From positions 377,001 through 441,000 of the forward strand of contig JANTQA010000070.1 in NCBI GenBank assembly GCA_027625915.1: a stretch of 64,000 bases of DNA, written 5' to 3'. Of this stretch, positions 1-13,600 are shown piece after piece. Positions within the stretch are counted from its first letter, which is position 1; every line of letters starts with the position of its first letter. The position numbers were made by a program, and so were the translations under genes. This DNA is from Anaeramoeba flamelloides. Its lineage: Eukaryota; Metamonada; Anaeramoebidae. Under the pieces are notes generated by a model. The model saw nothing but the letters and a program-made list of their open reading frames with translations, did no database searches and was not told the origin of the DNA.

Positions 1-1104
1 GTGAAGGAATTCAAAAGCCCAGAATCCTATTTGTATGATGCCCACACAAAGCAATTCAAATTTTATAAGCCAATCCAAATGGTGGAGCGGTTTCTCTATC
101 TGATCTTAACCGTTTTTTATGGCGCAGGCAAGCTTTTGGGCTTTGCTGCCTTTATTGTCATCTTTATCTTCACCTCGATTGCATTGATCTTTAGACCCTT
201 TTCCGATTATGTCGAAGATTTGCTAGATGATGTTGGCAAACTTGTAAATTGTGTTTCAATTATGATCGGAACCATGCTAGCCTACAATATCAAGAATTTG
301 TCCGAAAATTTGGCAGGATGGGTGCTAGTGCTCTGCAATACCTTCTTTTTGGTCGCAATATGCGGGGCTTTTTTACTTAACCCAATCCGAAAAAAGCGTG
401 CAAAAAAAAAGGCAAAGGGTTATCTGAAAAAGAAAAGAAGAGACAAAATTAGGAGGAACAAGAAAAGGAGACTCGAGGAAAAGAAGAAGAGGGAAAAGGA
501 GGCAAAGAAAAAGAGAAAAGAGACAATAAGCCAGAGAAAGAAAAAAAACAAAAGCAAAAGCATAAGCAATAGCAAACAGAAATCAAAGATAGTATTAGTA
601 TCAGATTCAAAATCAACATCCAATTCGGATTCAGATTCGGATTCTGATTCTAATTCGAACACGTATTCTGATTCCGATTCCAACACGTTTTCAGATACCG
701 ACGGATTAATTAAGTTGGAAGATCTACATAGTAACGAGCTTTTAAATAGTCAGTCAAGTGAGGACGAGTTAACTAAAAAAAAAAGAACCAAAACGGTGCT
801 TCAACAACAAGGGTTCTATGTCTCAGATGGGGAACAATCCTTGGGTGACCTCACAGACCTTTCAGAGAATTTAGATGACGATGACGACGACGAAGATGAT
901 GATGATGATGATGAAATAAACAAAGTGGATGAATCAAAGTTCGATGAAGAAATTGTTTCAGACAATGAAATTCAAAAGGATTGGTTAGTAACTGATATCC
1001 AAAATGAAATAAAGGACAATTATAATTATATTCCATCAAAAAGGGGGAAAAATGGGACACTCATTACCCCTGATGAATTTGATCTTGTCAAGGAAAAAAA
1101 ATAA
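1..1104 (+). CDS. C-terminal part of a multi-pass membrane protein with basic and acidic tail (5' cut by window edge)
   Basis: The frame is open from the first base to a TAA at 1102-1104, and no convincing ATG start precedes the conserved-looking part, so the gene very likely begins upstream of the window. About 367 residues are visible. Three hydrophobic stretches at roughly residues 29-60, 79-97 and 103-127 look like membrane helices. They are followed by a long Lys/Arg-rich, probably helical segment (about 128-185), a Ser/Asp/Asn repeat (about 203-235) and a pure Asp/Glu run near 290-305. I do not recognise the family. The layout would place the charged tail on one side of a membrane, most simply the cytosol. 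Composition and GC content are clearly higher than in the AT-rich DNA that follows. Function unknown. Confidence 0.8.
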   Translation: MKEFKSPESYLYDAHTKQFKFYKPIQMVERFLYLILTVFYGAGKLLGFAAFIVIFIFTSIALIFRPFSDYVEDLLDDVGKLVNCVSIMIGTMLAYNIKNLSENLAGWVLVLCNTFFLVAICGAFLLNPIRKKRAKKKAKGYLKKKRRDKIRRNKKRRLEEKKKREKEAKKKRKETISQRKKKNKSKSISNSKQKSKIVLVSDSKSTSNSDSDSDSDSNSNTYSDSDSNTFSDTDGLIKLEDLHSNELLNSQSSEDELTKKKRTKTVLQQQGFYVSDGEQSLGDLTDLSENLDDDDDDEDDDDDDEINKVDESKFDEEIVSDNEIQKDWLVTDIQNEIKDNYNYIPSKRGKNGTLITPDEFDLVKEKK

Positions 1105-4100
1105 TCTTTTTTTTTTATTTATTTATTTACTTTATTTATTTTATTTTTTTGTTTAATTAAAAATATCATTCACTATTCTATTCCATTCATTTGTTTTTTA
1201 ACAATTTTTTTGGAGAAATTTTGAAAGTATAAAATTTTTTATTATTTGGAAATTAATGTTAAAAGAAAAGTAACATTATACTGAAAAAGAATTCAGACTA
1301 TAACCTTAAATCAAAACTAATGTTTGTTTTAATCATGATTTTAACATATCAAAGTTTAAATTTCAAATATGTTACTTTTGCACTTTTAAAATTTGTGTTT
1401 ATCCAAGACAAAAGTTTAAATTTACATCCAAATAACAAAATTCTTCAAATTGATTTTCTTTTTGGGATTCCTTTATAAAACAAAAGAATATTAATTCTAT
1501 TTCATGTTACAAAAATGTTTTGGTGAAAAAAAGGTTAAATGACTCTCTGAAAATTTTTTTGAAGTCTAAAACATAAAATAAAAAATTTTAAATACCAAAT
1601 ATACTTTTTTTTATCACTTCTCATCTTTTCTGGCTTTCTATGATCAAAATTAAGGTAAAATTTTAGGTTTGGGGTAATTTGGTTTGATATTTAAATAGGG
1701 GGAAGTTCTGTTCTTTCTCTTGTTTTTCAAATTTTTAAATATTATTTTTAACTTTTAGGGTTATGTGTTCACTAAAAATTTAATATATTACCAAAAAGAA
1801 AAAAAAAATCAAATAAATCATTTTCACAAATTTCAATTTAATTGTTGTAACTTCTAGTTGTAAAGGAAAGAAAAATAGGAAAGTGGTAATTTTTGTGCTA
1901 TTTTTTATTCAAATAATAGTAATTCGTTTTTAAGAGAAAATATTTGACAATTGATTCATAAATTAGTCTGAATTCAGAACATTAAATTTTAATAAACATT
2001 AAGGTCGAGAAAATATGGTCTTTTAAAAAGGGTTGAAGTGGTTATAAAAGAGAAAAAAGATTTTTTAAAAACAAAATAATTGTATTATTATTTTCACAAG
2101 TTAGTTTTTATTGTTATACCAAATTTAAAAAAAAAAACAAAGATCTTTAAAGATCTTGATTCTAAAAGTTAAAATGAAGATAGTCTATTTTAGTTACTTT
2201 TCGGAATAGTTGATGAAAATATTTCATTTTTTATAAATTTTTGATTTCCATTTATGAGGAACATTTCTCAGATATACCTTCTTATTAATTCTAAAACTAT
2301 ATTCGAAATTTTTTCAAAATATTTATAAACTTTAATTATTAAATAAAGTAGATGATTTTGAGTTGAAATTAAATTGATATATAGAAAGAGTTTTAATGAT
2401 ATTTAATAATTTTTTTTATCTTTTATATTTGCAATATACTATTTAAAATACTAATTATTGTTTCTGAAACTTGAGCCTTAAGTAAAAAAAGATAATTTAA
2501 AACAAATTTTTTTTGGCTATTATTTTTCCTCAAAAATGTAATCTAATTTGGTTATATGTTTTATTTTTCATTTTTTCTGATTTCTAACATTGGTTAAGGC
2601 TATTTTAATCTACTTTTTAATCAAGAAGTTTATTTTATGCATGAAAAAAAAATTAAATAATTATTTTTCAGGGGGGATATTTGAAATATGAAAATCAACA
2701 AATTACTGTAAAATAATAAACTTTGGTTTATGTTCATATCTTAAAATTCTCAATCAATTAAGTATTTTATTTTAATGTAACAACACGTTTAGGGGCTAGT
2801 TAAATTAAAAAAACTTCTAATTAATTTTATAACAAAATAAAGAAAAAATTGCATCATCTTGAAATTTCGAACCCAAGTGGAAATCTTATTATTTGAATAT
2901 CATACTTAATTCCTAAAATATTTTCCCAAGTGAATTGTTTTTTTAAAAGTTTGATCCATTTCCCCCATTTTTGAAAAGTCCAAAAAGTATCATATTTTCA
3001 AATTATTTCAAAAAAAATATTTTCATTGAAAGAAGAAAAAAATATTATTATCTGGAAAAGGAAGTGGACTATAGAATACTCTAAAAAATCCTTGTAGTTT
3101 TAAAATAAATCAGTCTAAAAAATATATTTAATTATCAAAAAAAAGAACCATAATTATTTTTAACTTTGAAAAAAAATATAAAATTTATTGATTCAAAGAA
3201 CAGATTTCGAATTAATTTTTTCCTTTTTTTTTTTTTGAACAAAAAAATACAATAAAAACAACCAACATATTAAATTAAAAATTCTCTCAAAATACTTTTT
3301 CAAAAACCGTAAAAATTCGACTTATTATCTACAGAAATAGTTTTTAATTTGATTATTAAAAATCAATTATTAATAGCCCAAATTAATTCATTCTAGAAAA
3401 GAGTTATTTATAGCCAAGAAATTTAAAAATCTCAATGGATTTTACTATTTTTTCTCAATTTTTTTAAATATTTTCAAACAAATAAAATGAATTCAAATTC
3501 ATAATCATAATTATAATAAATATTAATAAATTTATCAAATAAAAAATATCAATAGTTAAAAGAGATTTCTGTATAATCTGAATATTTAGAAAAAAATATT
3601 GCTAAATATTTTAAATTTCAAGAAATTTAATAAATATTTCTGAATAAAATAAATAATCAATTTTTTCTATATCTTCAAGGATTCAATAATTTGATTTATT
3701 TTTCTTGTAACCTTGGAAATCGGAATAAGGTGAATAATATTGTTTGATTATACAATCGATTTGAAATTACAAAAAGTGAGATTGCTTTATAATAAAAAGG
3801 TTTTGTCAATTTTTCTTTTACTTTTTTTTTAGATCCAAAAATAAAACCAAATTGGATCAGATCTTTTTGAACGAAAATTCAAGTGAAAAAATGAAATCAT
3901 TTAAAAATGAAAACTCATTTCTCTAAAGTTGAAAAAAGGGGTTTGTTTTTCTAACTTTAATTGTTTACTCCTGAAGCAAAGTGTACAATCACCTTTGAGG
4001 AATAATAATAAATAATCGTAGTGGGTTTATTAAAGAAATTTACACTATTTCTCAGTAAAAACCTCAATTCAGGTCTTAACAAGAGTAACCAAAGTCGACA

Positions 4101-4532
4101 ATTTAAAAATCAAACAAAATAAAAGAATATTTTCAAAAAAAGTCTCGTTTTCATTTCTTGTTCCAAACACAGAAAAAATTAATTGAAATTCCAAAATGGA
4201 TTATTTAGGAGTGAGTTGTCTGTCATGAATAAAAACAACTTTAATTTATTAATCTTTTTTAAAATCAAATCCTGATGAGAAAGGTGTGAATGAAAGAGAT
4301 CAAAAAATGAAGAGTTTTAAATAAAAAAGTTACGTCATTAACTCCAAAAAAATAAACAAATGTAATTCCACAACAATTCTTGACTTTTGAAAAACCAACA
4401 TTAACAAAATAGGAATAAATGAAAAAAATCATTTTTTATCTTTTTCCTCGTAAAAAAAAAAGAAAAAAGAAACAAGATTTCAACAAGAAAATAGTTTCAA
4501 TTTTGAAATTTTAAAAACCAATCCAAAAACTA
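1105..4532. other. AT-rich intergenic region containing one copy of a dispersed decayed repeat
   Basis: About 3.4 kb with no gene I can support. Poly-A/T runs are frequent. From about 3270 to 4080 the sequence is a diverged direct copy of 46045-46900. Shared blocks include AAATTCTCTCAAAATACTTT at both left sides and CCTTTG(A/G)GGAATAA-like sequence near the right sides. On the minus strand of the right part of both copies a short protein-like frame is visible, so the repeat may be a decayed coding element. Confidence 0.5.
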
Positions 4533-6158
4533 ATGAGCAAGCCAAAACCACAAGAATGTTATTATGAAGTGTTAGGTGTCGAAAAAAGTGCCACTACAAT
4601 CGAAATCAAAAAATCGTATCGCAAATTAGTGGTCAAACACCACCCTGACAAGGTGAAAGAGGAGTCTTTAAAAAAGCAGGCTGTCGAAAACTTTAAGAAA
4701 ATCCATAACGCCTATCAAGTTTTGAGTGATCCTGACGCAAGAGAGTTTTATGACAAGCATCGCGACGAGATTTTGAAAGGTGTTGATCCTGAAGATTTCG
4801 GGAAGGAAACGACTGGTATTCAAATCTGGACGTATTTTAAAAGCACCTGCTTTAAGGGCTTTGACAACGAAGATCCCAAAGGTTTTTGGGGTGTCTATTC
4901 GCATCTGTTTGCAACACTTGATCAAGAGGAGGAAGCTGAAGAAAAGATCGACGAGTACCATTACGACATGCCAAAATTTGGCAACAACGAAAGCGACGAG
5001 GAGGAGGTGCTTGAGTTCTATCGCATTTGGTCGAAATTTACGACGAAAAAGACATTCGTTTGGGTGGAGCCCTTTGATTTATCGGAGTCGACAAGCAGGG
5101 ATCATAAGCGTTGGATGTTGAAGCACAACAAAAAAAAGAGGCAGTTAGCACGCAAGGTCTTCAATGAGAAAGTTCGGGCGCTTGTGACGATTGTCAAAAA
5201 GCGCGATCCCAGGATTTCCCGAATCCAAAAAAACGAGATCTTAAAAAAGCAAGAGCAAATGAAGGAACAAAGGATAAACCAAAAGAAAATGAAAAAAATT
5301 TCAAAAGAGATCTATCAAAAAGAATTAGAAAAGGAAACAAACGAATTAGATTCGAGATTTAGTAAAATGACTGTTGAAGAACTTTCTTTATATAACGAAT
5401 ACCAACAAAAGGAACAAAAATTGCAGCAAAAGAAAACCCAAAAGAAACAAAACAAATATTGCCCAATTTGCAAAAAATCCTTTCGATCGGAAAACCAATG
5501 GATCAACCATTTACGATCAAAAAAGCACAAGAGCAATGTTTCAGATCTCATGAAATTATTAGAAAAGGGGAAAGTAACAAATTTGTCGCAAAAGCAAATC
5601 ACAAATGCGATGGAGTTTTTGAAAGAGCAGGGGCAAGAATGGAAGAAAAAAATCGAGCAGTTAGAAAGCAGAAAAAAGAAAAGCCAACAAAGCGAAACCG
5701 ACAGCGGCGATCTTAAACAAAGAATTTTGAAAACAAACGACATTAATTCAACAACCATTGAAAATGAAAATGAAAATGAAAATAAAAATAGCATTCAAAC
5801 GGGTGGTAATGAAAATGAGATCTTGAATGAAAATGGTATTGAAAAAAAGAATTTACATGAAGGTTCCAAGCATATGTCAAAGTCTCAAAAAAAAAGATTA
5901 AGACAACAAAGAAAACAAAAAAAAAATAAGAAATATTTAAATCTGGACGATGAAGAAATGAAAAAAAAACAAGAAGAAAAATTACAAAAAGAAGAATTAA
6001 GAAGACAAAAAAAATTATTAAGAAAGCAAAAGAGAAAGGCGAAAAAGACAAAAACCAAAAATAATGATTTTACTTGTAAAGTCTGTTCACAAGAATTCAA
6101 AACGAGAACACAATTATTTCAACATCTTAAACAACTTGGACATCATAGTAATTTTTAA
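4533..6158 (+). CDS. DNAJC21/JJJ1-type J-domain zinc-finger protein
   Basis: Single-exon gene of 541 aa with an ATG preceded by an A-rich leader. An N-terminal J domain spans about residues 8-72 with the HPD motif at 37-39, which stimulates Hsp70 ATPase. A middle acidic/charged region follows, then a U1-type C2H2 zinc finger at about 309-333 (CPIC...HLRSKKH), long Lys/Gln/Glu coiled segments, and a second C2H2 finger at about 512-538 (CKVC...HLKQLGHH). This order (J domain, two C2H2 fingers) is that of yeast Jjj1 and animal DNAJC21, which act with Hsp70 and Rei1/ZNF622 in cytoplasmic maturation of 60S ribosomal subunits, removing the shuttling factor Arx1. That role is inferred from the family. 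Low-complexity Asn/Glu runs (near 410-430) look expanded. Length matches the family. Confidence 0.93.
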   Translation: MSKPKPQECYYEVLGVEKSATTIEIKKSYRKLVVKHHPDKVKEESLKKQAVENFKKIHNAYQVLSDPDAREFYDKHRDEILKGVDPEDFGKETTGIQIWTYFKSTCFKGFDNEDPKGFWGVYSHLFATLDQEEEAEEKIDEYHYDMPKFGNNESDEEEVLEFYRIWSKFTTKKTFVWVEPFDLSESTSRDHKRWMLKHNKKKRQLARKVFNEKVRALVTIVKKRDPRISRIQKNEILKKQEQMKEQRINQKKMKKISKEIYQKELEKETNELDSRFSKMTVEELSLYNEYQQKEQKLQQKKTQKKQNKYCPICKKSFRSENQWINHLRSKKHKSNVSDLMKLLEKGKVTNLSQKQITNAMEFLKEQGQEWKKKIEQLESRKKKSQQSETDSGDLKQRILKTNDINSTTIENENENENKNSIQTGGNENEILNENGIEKKNLHEGSKHMSKSQKKRLRQQRKQKKNKKYLNLDDEEMKKKQEEKLQKEELRRQKKLLRKQKRKAKKTKTKNNDFTCKVCSQEFKTRTQLFQHLKQLGHHSNF

Positions 6159-7006
6159 ACGTTGTTTTCACTTGGATATTGATAATACTAATATTGTTAT
6201 TAATAATGATAATAATAAAGTTTAAAATCAAATAATACATTTTTATTTAAATTCATTTTTTAAATTCGTTATTTAAACACTTATGAATCCAGAAAATTTC
6301 TTTCTAATTGGATTTTCTACTAGATCACTTTCTAAAATCTTGAAATAATTTTCAGATTTAGACACATTCACCAATATCCCAAAGTTTTGAAAACAACACC
6401 TTGCCTTTACTTTATTTTATTTTTGTTTTTCTTTTTTTAATAAGATTTTTTCGTTTCTTTCTTTAATTTTCAAATCGAAATTGTATTTAAATCAAAAAGA
6501 CTTTGAAATATTTTTTTCTTTTAGAATTGTCTTGGTTTAAATAAATTATTTTTTTTTTTTTTATTGTTTTAATGAAATGGGAAAAATTATAAAATTTAAA
6601 TAATAAAAATCTCAGATAATACAATTTAATCAATATAATGGGATATTTATTTTGTTAATATAAAAAAAATTTCGATTTAAAATCGTGATACCTTTTAATT
6701 GAATTTATGAACTTTTTTTAAATCATTTATATCTTACCATGACTTGATAAATTTTTTTACAGTAGTATTGGAATGGTGGTATCACCAAAAAAAAAAAAAA
6801 AAAAAAAAAGATTTGAATACAAGATAGGGTTATTGTTTAATAATTAAGAATGTGTTGCCAATTTTTTGGAAATGAATTAAAAAATATTTTTTGTCTCCAG
6901 TAAATTATTGTCATTTTAATTGTTTAGAAATTTTATTTTTGTTTGTTCTTTTTTTGTGCTCTTTGATTTAAGGAAATGTTTATAATTAATTCATTACAAT
7001 CTGTTA

Positions 7007-7089
7007 CAGCTGTTCCAAGGCTACCGTGAAATTTTATCAATATCAAATTTTGATGTTGATAAAATTTCACGGTAGCTTTGGATTAACTG
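7007..7089. mobile_element. 83-bp Tc1/mariner-like foldback MITE
   Basis: The two halves are inverted copies of each other. GGCTACCGTGAAATTTTATC on the left is mirrored by GATAAAATTTCACGGTAGC on the right with only a few bases between. The outer ends CAGCTG... and ...AACTG are flanked by TA at 7005-7006 and 7090-7091, as expected for a Tc1/mariner target duplication. The whole unit is essentially one hairpin and is too short to encode anything. Confidence 0.75.
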
Positions 7090-8956
7090 TATATCTCTTT
7101 TGATAATATATTTATATCTAATGATAGATAGATATATATTAATATTATTACAAAAGATATTTTTTTATTAATTTAGCTAAAAAAATGGATTGATTAAGGG
7201 TTTAATATTAACAAACCCTAAACCTTTTGAATAGTATATTTTGATTTGAAAAAATTGCGTGAATCAAATTCGAGGATACATGTATATTCATGTCAAAAAA
7301 CAACCATAGAAGTAATTTAAACCTACTTATGTTTTTTAATTTATAAAATAGAGTCTATTTTTTTCTAAAAAAAAAAAAAAGAAAAAGAAAAAATGAATTA
7401 CCATAATAAAAAAATAAAGAATGTAAAAATAGATAAGAAAAAAAGTTTAGAATTATTTGTATTGGGGTAGAAGATGTGCTGTAATTTCATTTAAAATCGT
7501 CTGTATTTCTGATTTTTTTTTTTTTCTACACGTTAAGTTATATTTGTAGGAAATATCTAGAGTTGGTGTAATTACTGTTATTTAGGTTCATTTTCCTCAT
7601 CATTATTTATTTATCTGAAGGGACTAATCCCTATTAATCCCCTCCCCTGACATTATATGAGATTGAGTAATTTTTTTTTTGATTAAATCGATTTGGAACC
7701 CCCTTTTTATTTTTAATATTAAACTTATTTCTAGATAAGTATTCCTTATCTAGAAATCTGTCAAAAAAAAATAATATTACTAGTCACTTAAAAAGTTATA
7801 ATCTAAAATATACATCAAAGATTTTTTTGGGGGGCTTTTTTTAATTGTGTTTTTTTTTTATTTATTTTATATCTTTTACATCTCTATATGAAGTGATTAT
7901 CATCCTGGATTTTTTTCTTTAATATGAGTAATATTTTTATTTTTACTTTGAAAAGCATTGGTTTTGAAAAAAAAAATTATTATCTTTTTAGTATTTTTAA
8001 TGATTAATATTTCTCTTCAAACATCAGACAATAAAACTAATTCAAGGATAAGTGGGTAAAAGGCTCAAAAACGTGATAGAAATTTCACATAAGTTAATCA
8101 ATGTAATCCAGATTTAGTAATTTTTTTTTTATTTTTTAAAGTATGAAAAAACTCATTTTATAATTTTGAAATATCAAAAAAAAAATAAAAAATTTACAAT
8201 ATGAATTATTTTTTAACAAATCATTTTGGTTGTTATTAAACAAATCTTGGACTACTTTAAAGCTATTTTGAAACAAAAAAATTGTTTTTGAATTTTATTG
8301 ATAAAATTACAAAATTTCCCAATATCTTTAAGATAAATTTTATTAAAAAAATAAAAGTTGCTATTAATTAAAAACATAATTATTTCGCAAATTTTTAAAA
8401 TTGTTTCGAAATTCTAAGGATTTAAATTATTCTTATTAAAATAATTCGAACATTTTTAATATAATGAATTTTCCCAAAAAAGATAGAAATATCTATTAAG
8501 ATTACTTAGGGATTAAGAACATTTATCGCTATAAAATTTTTATATGAAAAATTTCGAGCAATAATGCTATGCTCAGAAATATAGAAGAGATAATTATGTT
8601 TTCCAGATGGAATTATATATATATAAACTAAAATTAAAAATTTTCCACACAGCTAAAATGTTCCAAACAATCACAATAATTTAATTTCATTGAAATTGGA
8701 GATAATTTTGATTTTTGTAAAATTTGAAAATCATTTTTTCATCTTTTAGTTTTTGTCTTCATTTCATTGTTTGAATTATGTAATTTGTTTCATTGGATCA
8801 AAATTTTTTTGAACAATTGATATTATTTTAAAACAGAGTTGTTCCAAATGGAAGAACTCAAATAAAATTAGTTTGTAGTCTCTAACCATTTGATCGATCA
8901 ATAATTCCTAATAGAAATTAAACAAATTTACTAATCAATTTTTTTGTTTTGCTCTC

Positions 8957-9149
8957 TCCAAAATTTTTAACACACCCATGATTTATTTGTATTGATAATT
9001 ATTTATTTATTGTTTTGTGAATATTGTAATTTATAAACGGGCGTTAACATTTCAATTAGTGAATGGTTCTAATTTGGTAAATCTTCTTGAATTGATTAAA
9101 TAAGTTTTTTTTTTCACAAATCGAATTTTGGTGTGTTAAAAATTTTGAA
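8957..9149. mobile_element. 193-bp inverted-repeat MITE (AAAATTTTTAACACACC ends)
   Basis: Left end TCCAAAATTTTTAACACACC and right end GGTGTGTTAAAAATTTTGAA are inverted copies, matching at 19 of 20 positions. The inner sequence (ATTATTTATTTATTGTTTTGTGAATATTG and following) is recognisable again at about 23580-23750 as a more decayed relative. Class not assigned. Confidence 0.65.
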
Positions 9150-10620
9150 TTGGGGTTTATATATATATAATATTTAAATCGATTTTATTCTGATTTAATA
9201 AAAAGTTTTTACACTATCCATATTTATTCCAAATAAAGAAAGTATATAATATTATCAAGTGTTAACTTTAATATTTCGTCCTATTATCATTGTGGAAAGA
9301 TCCCTTAACATAATTTCTTTATCATAAAATTGTTTGAAACAAATTTCGTTTAAAGGAGTTACTCAAATGAACTAGACCAAAATACATTGGAGTCTAAAAA
9401 AAATTTGAAAATATAACTTTTTTTTTCTTTATCATATTAATTTTGAGTATAGATATTCTTAACACAAATTCTGTAACTGTCAAAAGGACCCAACATTTTT
9501 TCTAAATATACATTATTTTTTGAATTGGTCTTTGAAGAAAAAATAAAAAATAAATAGAATATTAAATATCAAAGAATAGTTTATATCTGCCTGAAGTAAA
9601 ATTAGTAAATCAATTGATTTTCTTTAAAAATTCAAAAACCCAAATTCTTAGTTCCAATAAGAATTAGAAAAACAACAATGTTCATTTTAATCTTCAATTG
9701 AAGATCAAATAAATTACCAATAGAAATCAAAATGATTTCTCTACAATCATTTTTACTATTTCAATGAACTTTATAATAACATGGTTTTACCTAATAACTA
9801 TCGATCTTGAAATAAAAAAATAATTACAAATGAATTAGGTTATCAAAAAAAAATCTATAAAAAATGTGAAAAAATGTTCTTCAATTTTGAAATGTCCAAA
9901 ATAAATTTTTTTCTTCAAAGATCCATACAAACCAGTTAAACACATGCTGTTCACTCATCACAACTATGGTCCTTTGACTGGGATATGGTTTATTGAGTCT
10001 CTTTCGTCCAAAAAAAAAAAAAAAAATTAAATAAAATCTTGATAAATTTAAATGAAAAGAAGCATTTTATATGTAGTTCGGAGAACATATTAGATTATAA
10101 TATAGTAAAATTTTAATTAAAAAACTTTATATTAAATATTTGTAGGTGATTAAAAATCTAATTATTTGATTTGAAATTTCTCTCAACTTGGAAAAATTTA
10201 CTTGTTTAAACAGATTAAAAACATAATGCAAAATGGACAATAATAAGTATGAAAACAAAAACAAAACTTATTTATGAAAAAAATTAATAATTTTTTTTTA
10301 TTATTTTTTTCAAGATTTTGAAATAATCATCAAATATTATAAATATAAATAAAATGTTCTTGATAGTTTTTTATTTTTTATTTTGTTTACGATTTCTTGA
10401 TTTTATATTTTTTATTATAAAATCAAAAGGAAAAAAAAAAATATTTAATATTTTTCCTAATCATTATATTAATTATTCTTCTTTATATTATATCCATTAT
10501 ATATTAATATATAAGAGTATATTTTTTTTATTGTTTTTTTTTTTTTTTTTAATTTTGAGAATAAATATTGAAAATATTAAATCTAAATGATAAAAAGTGA
10601 TAAAATTTTACAGGTTTAAA

Positions 10621-13600
10621 TCAAATTAGGTCTATCCCTTCAAGTGCTTTCTGCATAATTGTATTACTAACCGAATCAAAGATATATTTTATATTTTTTG
10701 TATCAACTGCAGTTGTTGTATATGGGAAAATATCCCTCTTTTTTTTCAATTTGTTCACTCCAGCCTTAACAAATTTGTCTGTTATATAGGTTATGGCTTC
10801 TTCACTTTCATTGTTCCCCTGATAATCCTGGAAAAAAGTATTGAGATGAGTTGTTTTTATTTTTTCATTAAATAAATCAAATTTGTTTAAAAATAGGATA
10901 ATAGAAGCCTTTTTAAAATGTGGACTTCTACAAACTTCCGAGAATAAATTAATTGATTCCACCATCCTTATTGTGTTGAAGTCTTCTCTCAAGACCTCTG
11001 AATAGCCAGTTAAAGATGTACAAAAAAGTACAGATGTTATGTTATCAAAAACGTGTATCCATTTTCTTCTTTCATTTCGTTGGCCGCCAACCTATTTATT
11101 GAATGTATGTATTTATAATATTTTGTTTTTTTTTAGTATGATAATAATATTAAATTTATGTTTAATTATATATCACCATCAATATTATTATTAATTTATT
11201 TTTTACAGGAAGTGAATAATCTTTAATTTTATTACCCTTTGGGTATTATTTTTAATGAATTTATATTTTATCTATAATTCTTTCCTTTCTATATTATTTT
11301 ATACTTTTACTTCATTTGTACAATAAATAATAACAATGTGTTTTTCAGAAAAAAAAAAAAAAAAGTCACAGAAATCACAGAAACTAAAATTCAAACGTCT
11401 GTGATCAGTAAAAAAAATTTTACTAGAAAGAATATAAAAAAAACTTTATACTTAATTAAGTTTTCTAAATAAATACACAAATTTAATTATTTTGTGATTT
11501 TTTTTTATGATAATGTACTAATTTTTTTGAGAATCATATTAAGATAAAGTAATTTAAAACAAAATATCTTGTGGATCATTCAAAAAAAATAAAGATTTAT
11601 TTTCAACAAAAGTATGTATTGTCTCACTAAAATAACATAAAATTATCATTTCATATTATTAAGTTTCAAATAATTCTAATCACTGTGTCTATTTTTTGTT
11701 CTCTTTGAATTAGAAGTTACAATTTTAGCAACTTCAAAATTCCCTCATACCCAGATTAAATTATTGTTTCATTTGGCACTCAACAGTAACAACAAATTTT
11801 TCAATTTTTGCGACCACAATTTCTTGTCCATTAATTTTGGTTTAATATTGTGTTTGAAGAACTCTAAAATTTTATTTTTAACTAGCAGTCCACAATATTT
11901 TTCATAATTTATTTGTTATATTGTCCAATTCTAAACTAAAAATTGTTTTTTTTTTTAAAAGTTATTTTAATAAAATGTGTTTAAAAAAACTTTTTTTCAT
12001 AGATTTCTAAAAATAGGTATATTGAAATTTGTAATCGATTTTATAGATATTTTATGGAACATACTCGAAATACTTCACTAGGCTAAATATGAAGGTCTTG
12101 CAAAATCGGGTTTTGATTGGTTGTTAAGGTTTGAATGTTAAAAGAATTATTTAGTGTGTAAGAGGGGATTTCGAATTTACCAGGGTTGTGTCTTCCCATT
12201 TGAATAGTGTCTAGAAACCCTGCAAAGTCATTAGAAGTATTTTATACTTTATTTATTTTCTAACACACAATACAGTTTTTGAAATATTATTAAGAGATAA
12301 GTCAGAAGAAATATTTAATCTGTAAATGAGAGAATTTTGAAGTTATTAAATTTGTAACTTCTAATTCAATTAGAATAAATAAGCACAATCATAAGATGCA
12401 TTTTAAACTTTTTTAATTTTTCTAAAAATGAAGTTTTTTTTTTATTTTTTATTTATAATTGAAGAGGGGGGTTTCAATAAAATTACCCCATGTTGACCTG
12501 AAATACTAAATTTATTTTGAGTTTTTTAAGATATTCATATTTACTCTAGTGCCTTTTTAAAATAATTTAACATAATAATTGTTATTTTGTTTTGGGTATT
12601 GAAAATAGGTTATGGATATTAGATCTTTTTAAATTGAATCCATATTTTTTTTCAATCCTTAATCAGGAATTTGTATACTTTTTTGGTTGAAAAATAAAAA
12701 AGGTTATTAGAATAAGAATAAAAATGAAGAAAACATTTTTGTATATGTATGTTTTTTTTTTCAAGTTTTTTGATAAATTTGCCTTTTTTTCTTTTTTTTT
12801 TTTTATTAACATTTACACTTCCCAGGTAGACCCCAAGGGTTAGGAAACTCTGCAATATAATCCTAGTTTTGAAGGACAAGAAATTCCATTTAATAAACTC
12901 TTGGTGTTATTTTTCTCTAGTAAAAATTATTTAAAAAAATATATCAAATGATGCTATATTTTTCAAATCTACAGAACTTGATATCTTTGATATTTGTTTT
13001 TTTTTTGAATTTGCACAAAAAGTTTTTAAGATTTTCTCTTGAAGTTTCTACCCAAAATCCTTTCCTTTCTTTTTTTAAAATACAATAGAATGTTACTAAA
13101 TACATAGTACATATTGTAAATTTTCCTCTTATATGGGTACACATTAACAGAAAGTATCACCCTTAACTAAAAAAATAACATTTTTACAAAAAAAAACATG
13201 AAAAATTAACAAATCATTTTTGCACTGAAAAATAAATATTTTAGAAAAACGTTCAAGGTTTAATAATTTTTGAAAGTAAAGTAAACTCTAAGATTTATAA
13301 GAAACAAAAACACCCACAAAATAATGGATATGTTTCTCAGCTATGATTTTTATGACTTTTTTAGTCAAATAATATTGTTATTAAAATAGCACTTCCAAAA
13401 ATTATAAGCCTGTGTTAAAAATTCAAAGGCATGTTTCTTCTTTCAAGAAAGCTTAAACATAAAATGGCACAAGAAACCTACAATAAACAATAAGTATATA
13501 TGATATATTAGTTTCCCAAAGTTTTATTAATAAAAAAATAATTTTTAAAAATGAAGAATCTAGTATATAATTTTTCCGAAAAAATAGAGTCCATTAAAGA

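Larger units (their letters stand above)
6159..10620. other. AT-rich intergenic region with small foldback elements
   Basis: No gene supported. It contains the 83-bp hairpin element at 7007-7089, a motif at 7616-7645 similar to the ends of the element at 17726-18668 (AAGGGACTAATCCCTATTAA), a perfect short palindrome around 7730-7755 (CTAGATAA...TTATCTAG), and the 193-bp inverted-repeat element 8957-9149. The remainder is poly-A/T-rich sequence. An open frame at 10354-10590 is pure AT-run translation and is not believed. Confidence 0.5.

Noticed and set aside
420-686. Minus-strand Ser/Glu/Leu-rich frame
   Set aside because: Mirror of the Lys/Arg and Ser/Asp repeats of the real plus-strand gene.
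5315-6100. Several minus-strand Phe/Leu-rich frames
   Set aside because: Shadows of the Lys-rich part of the J-protein gene.
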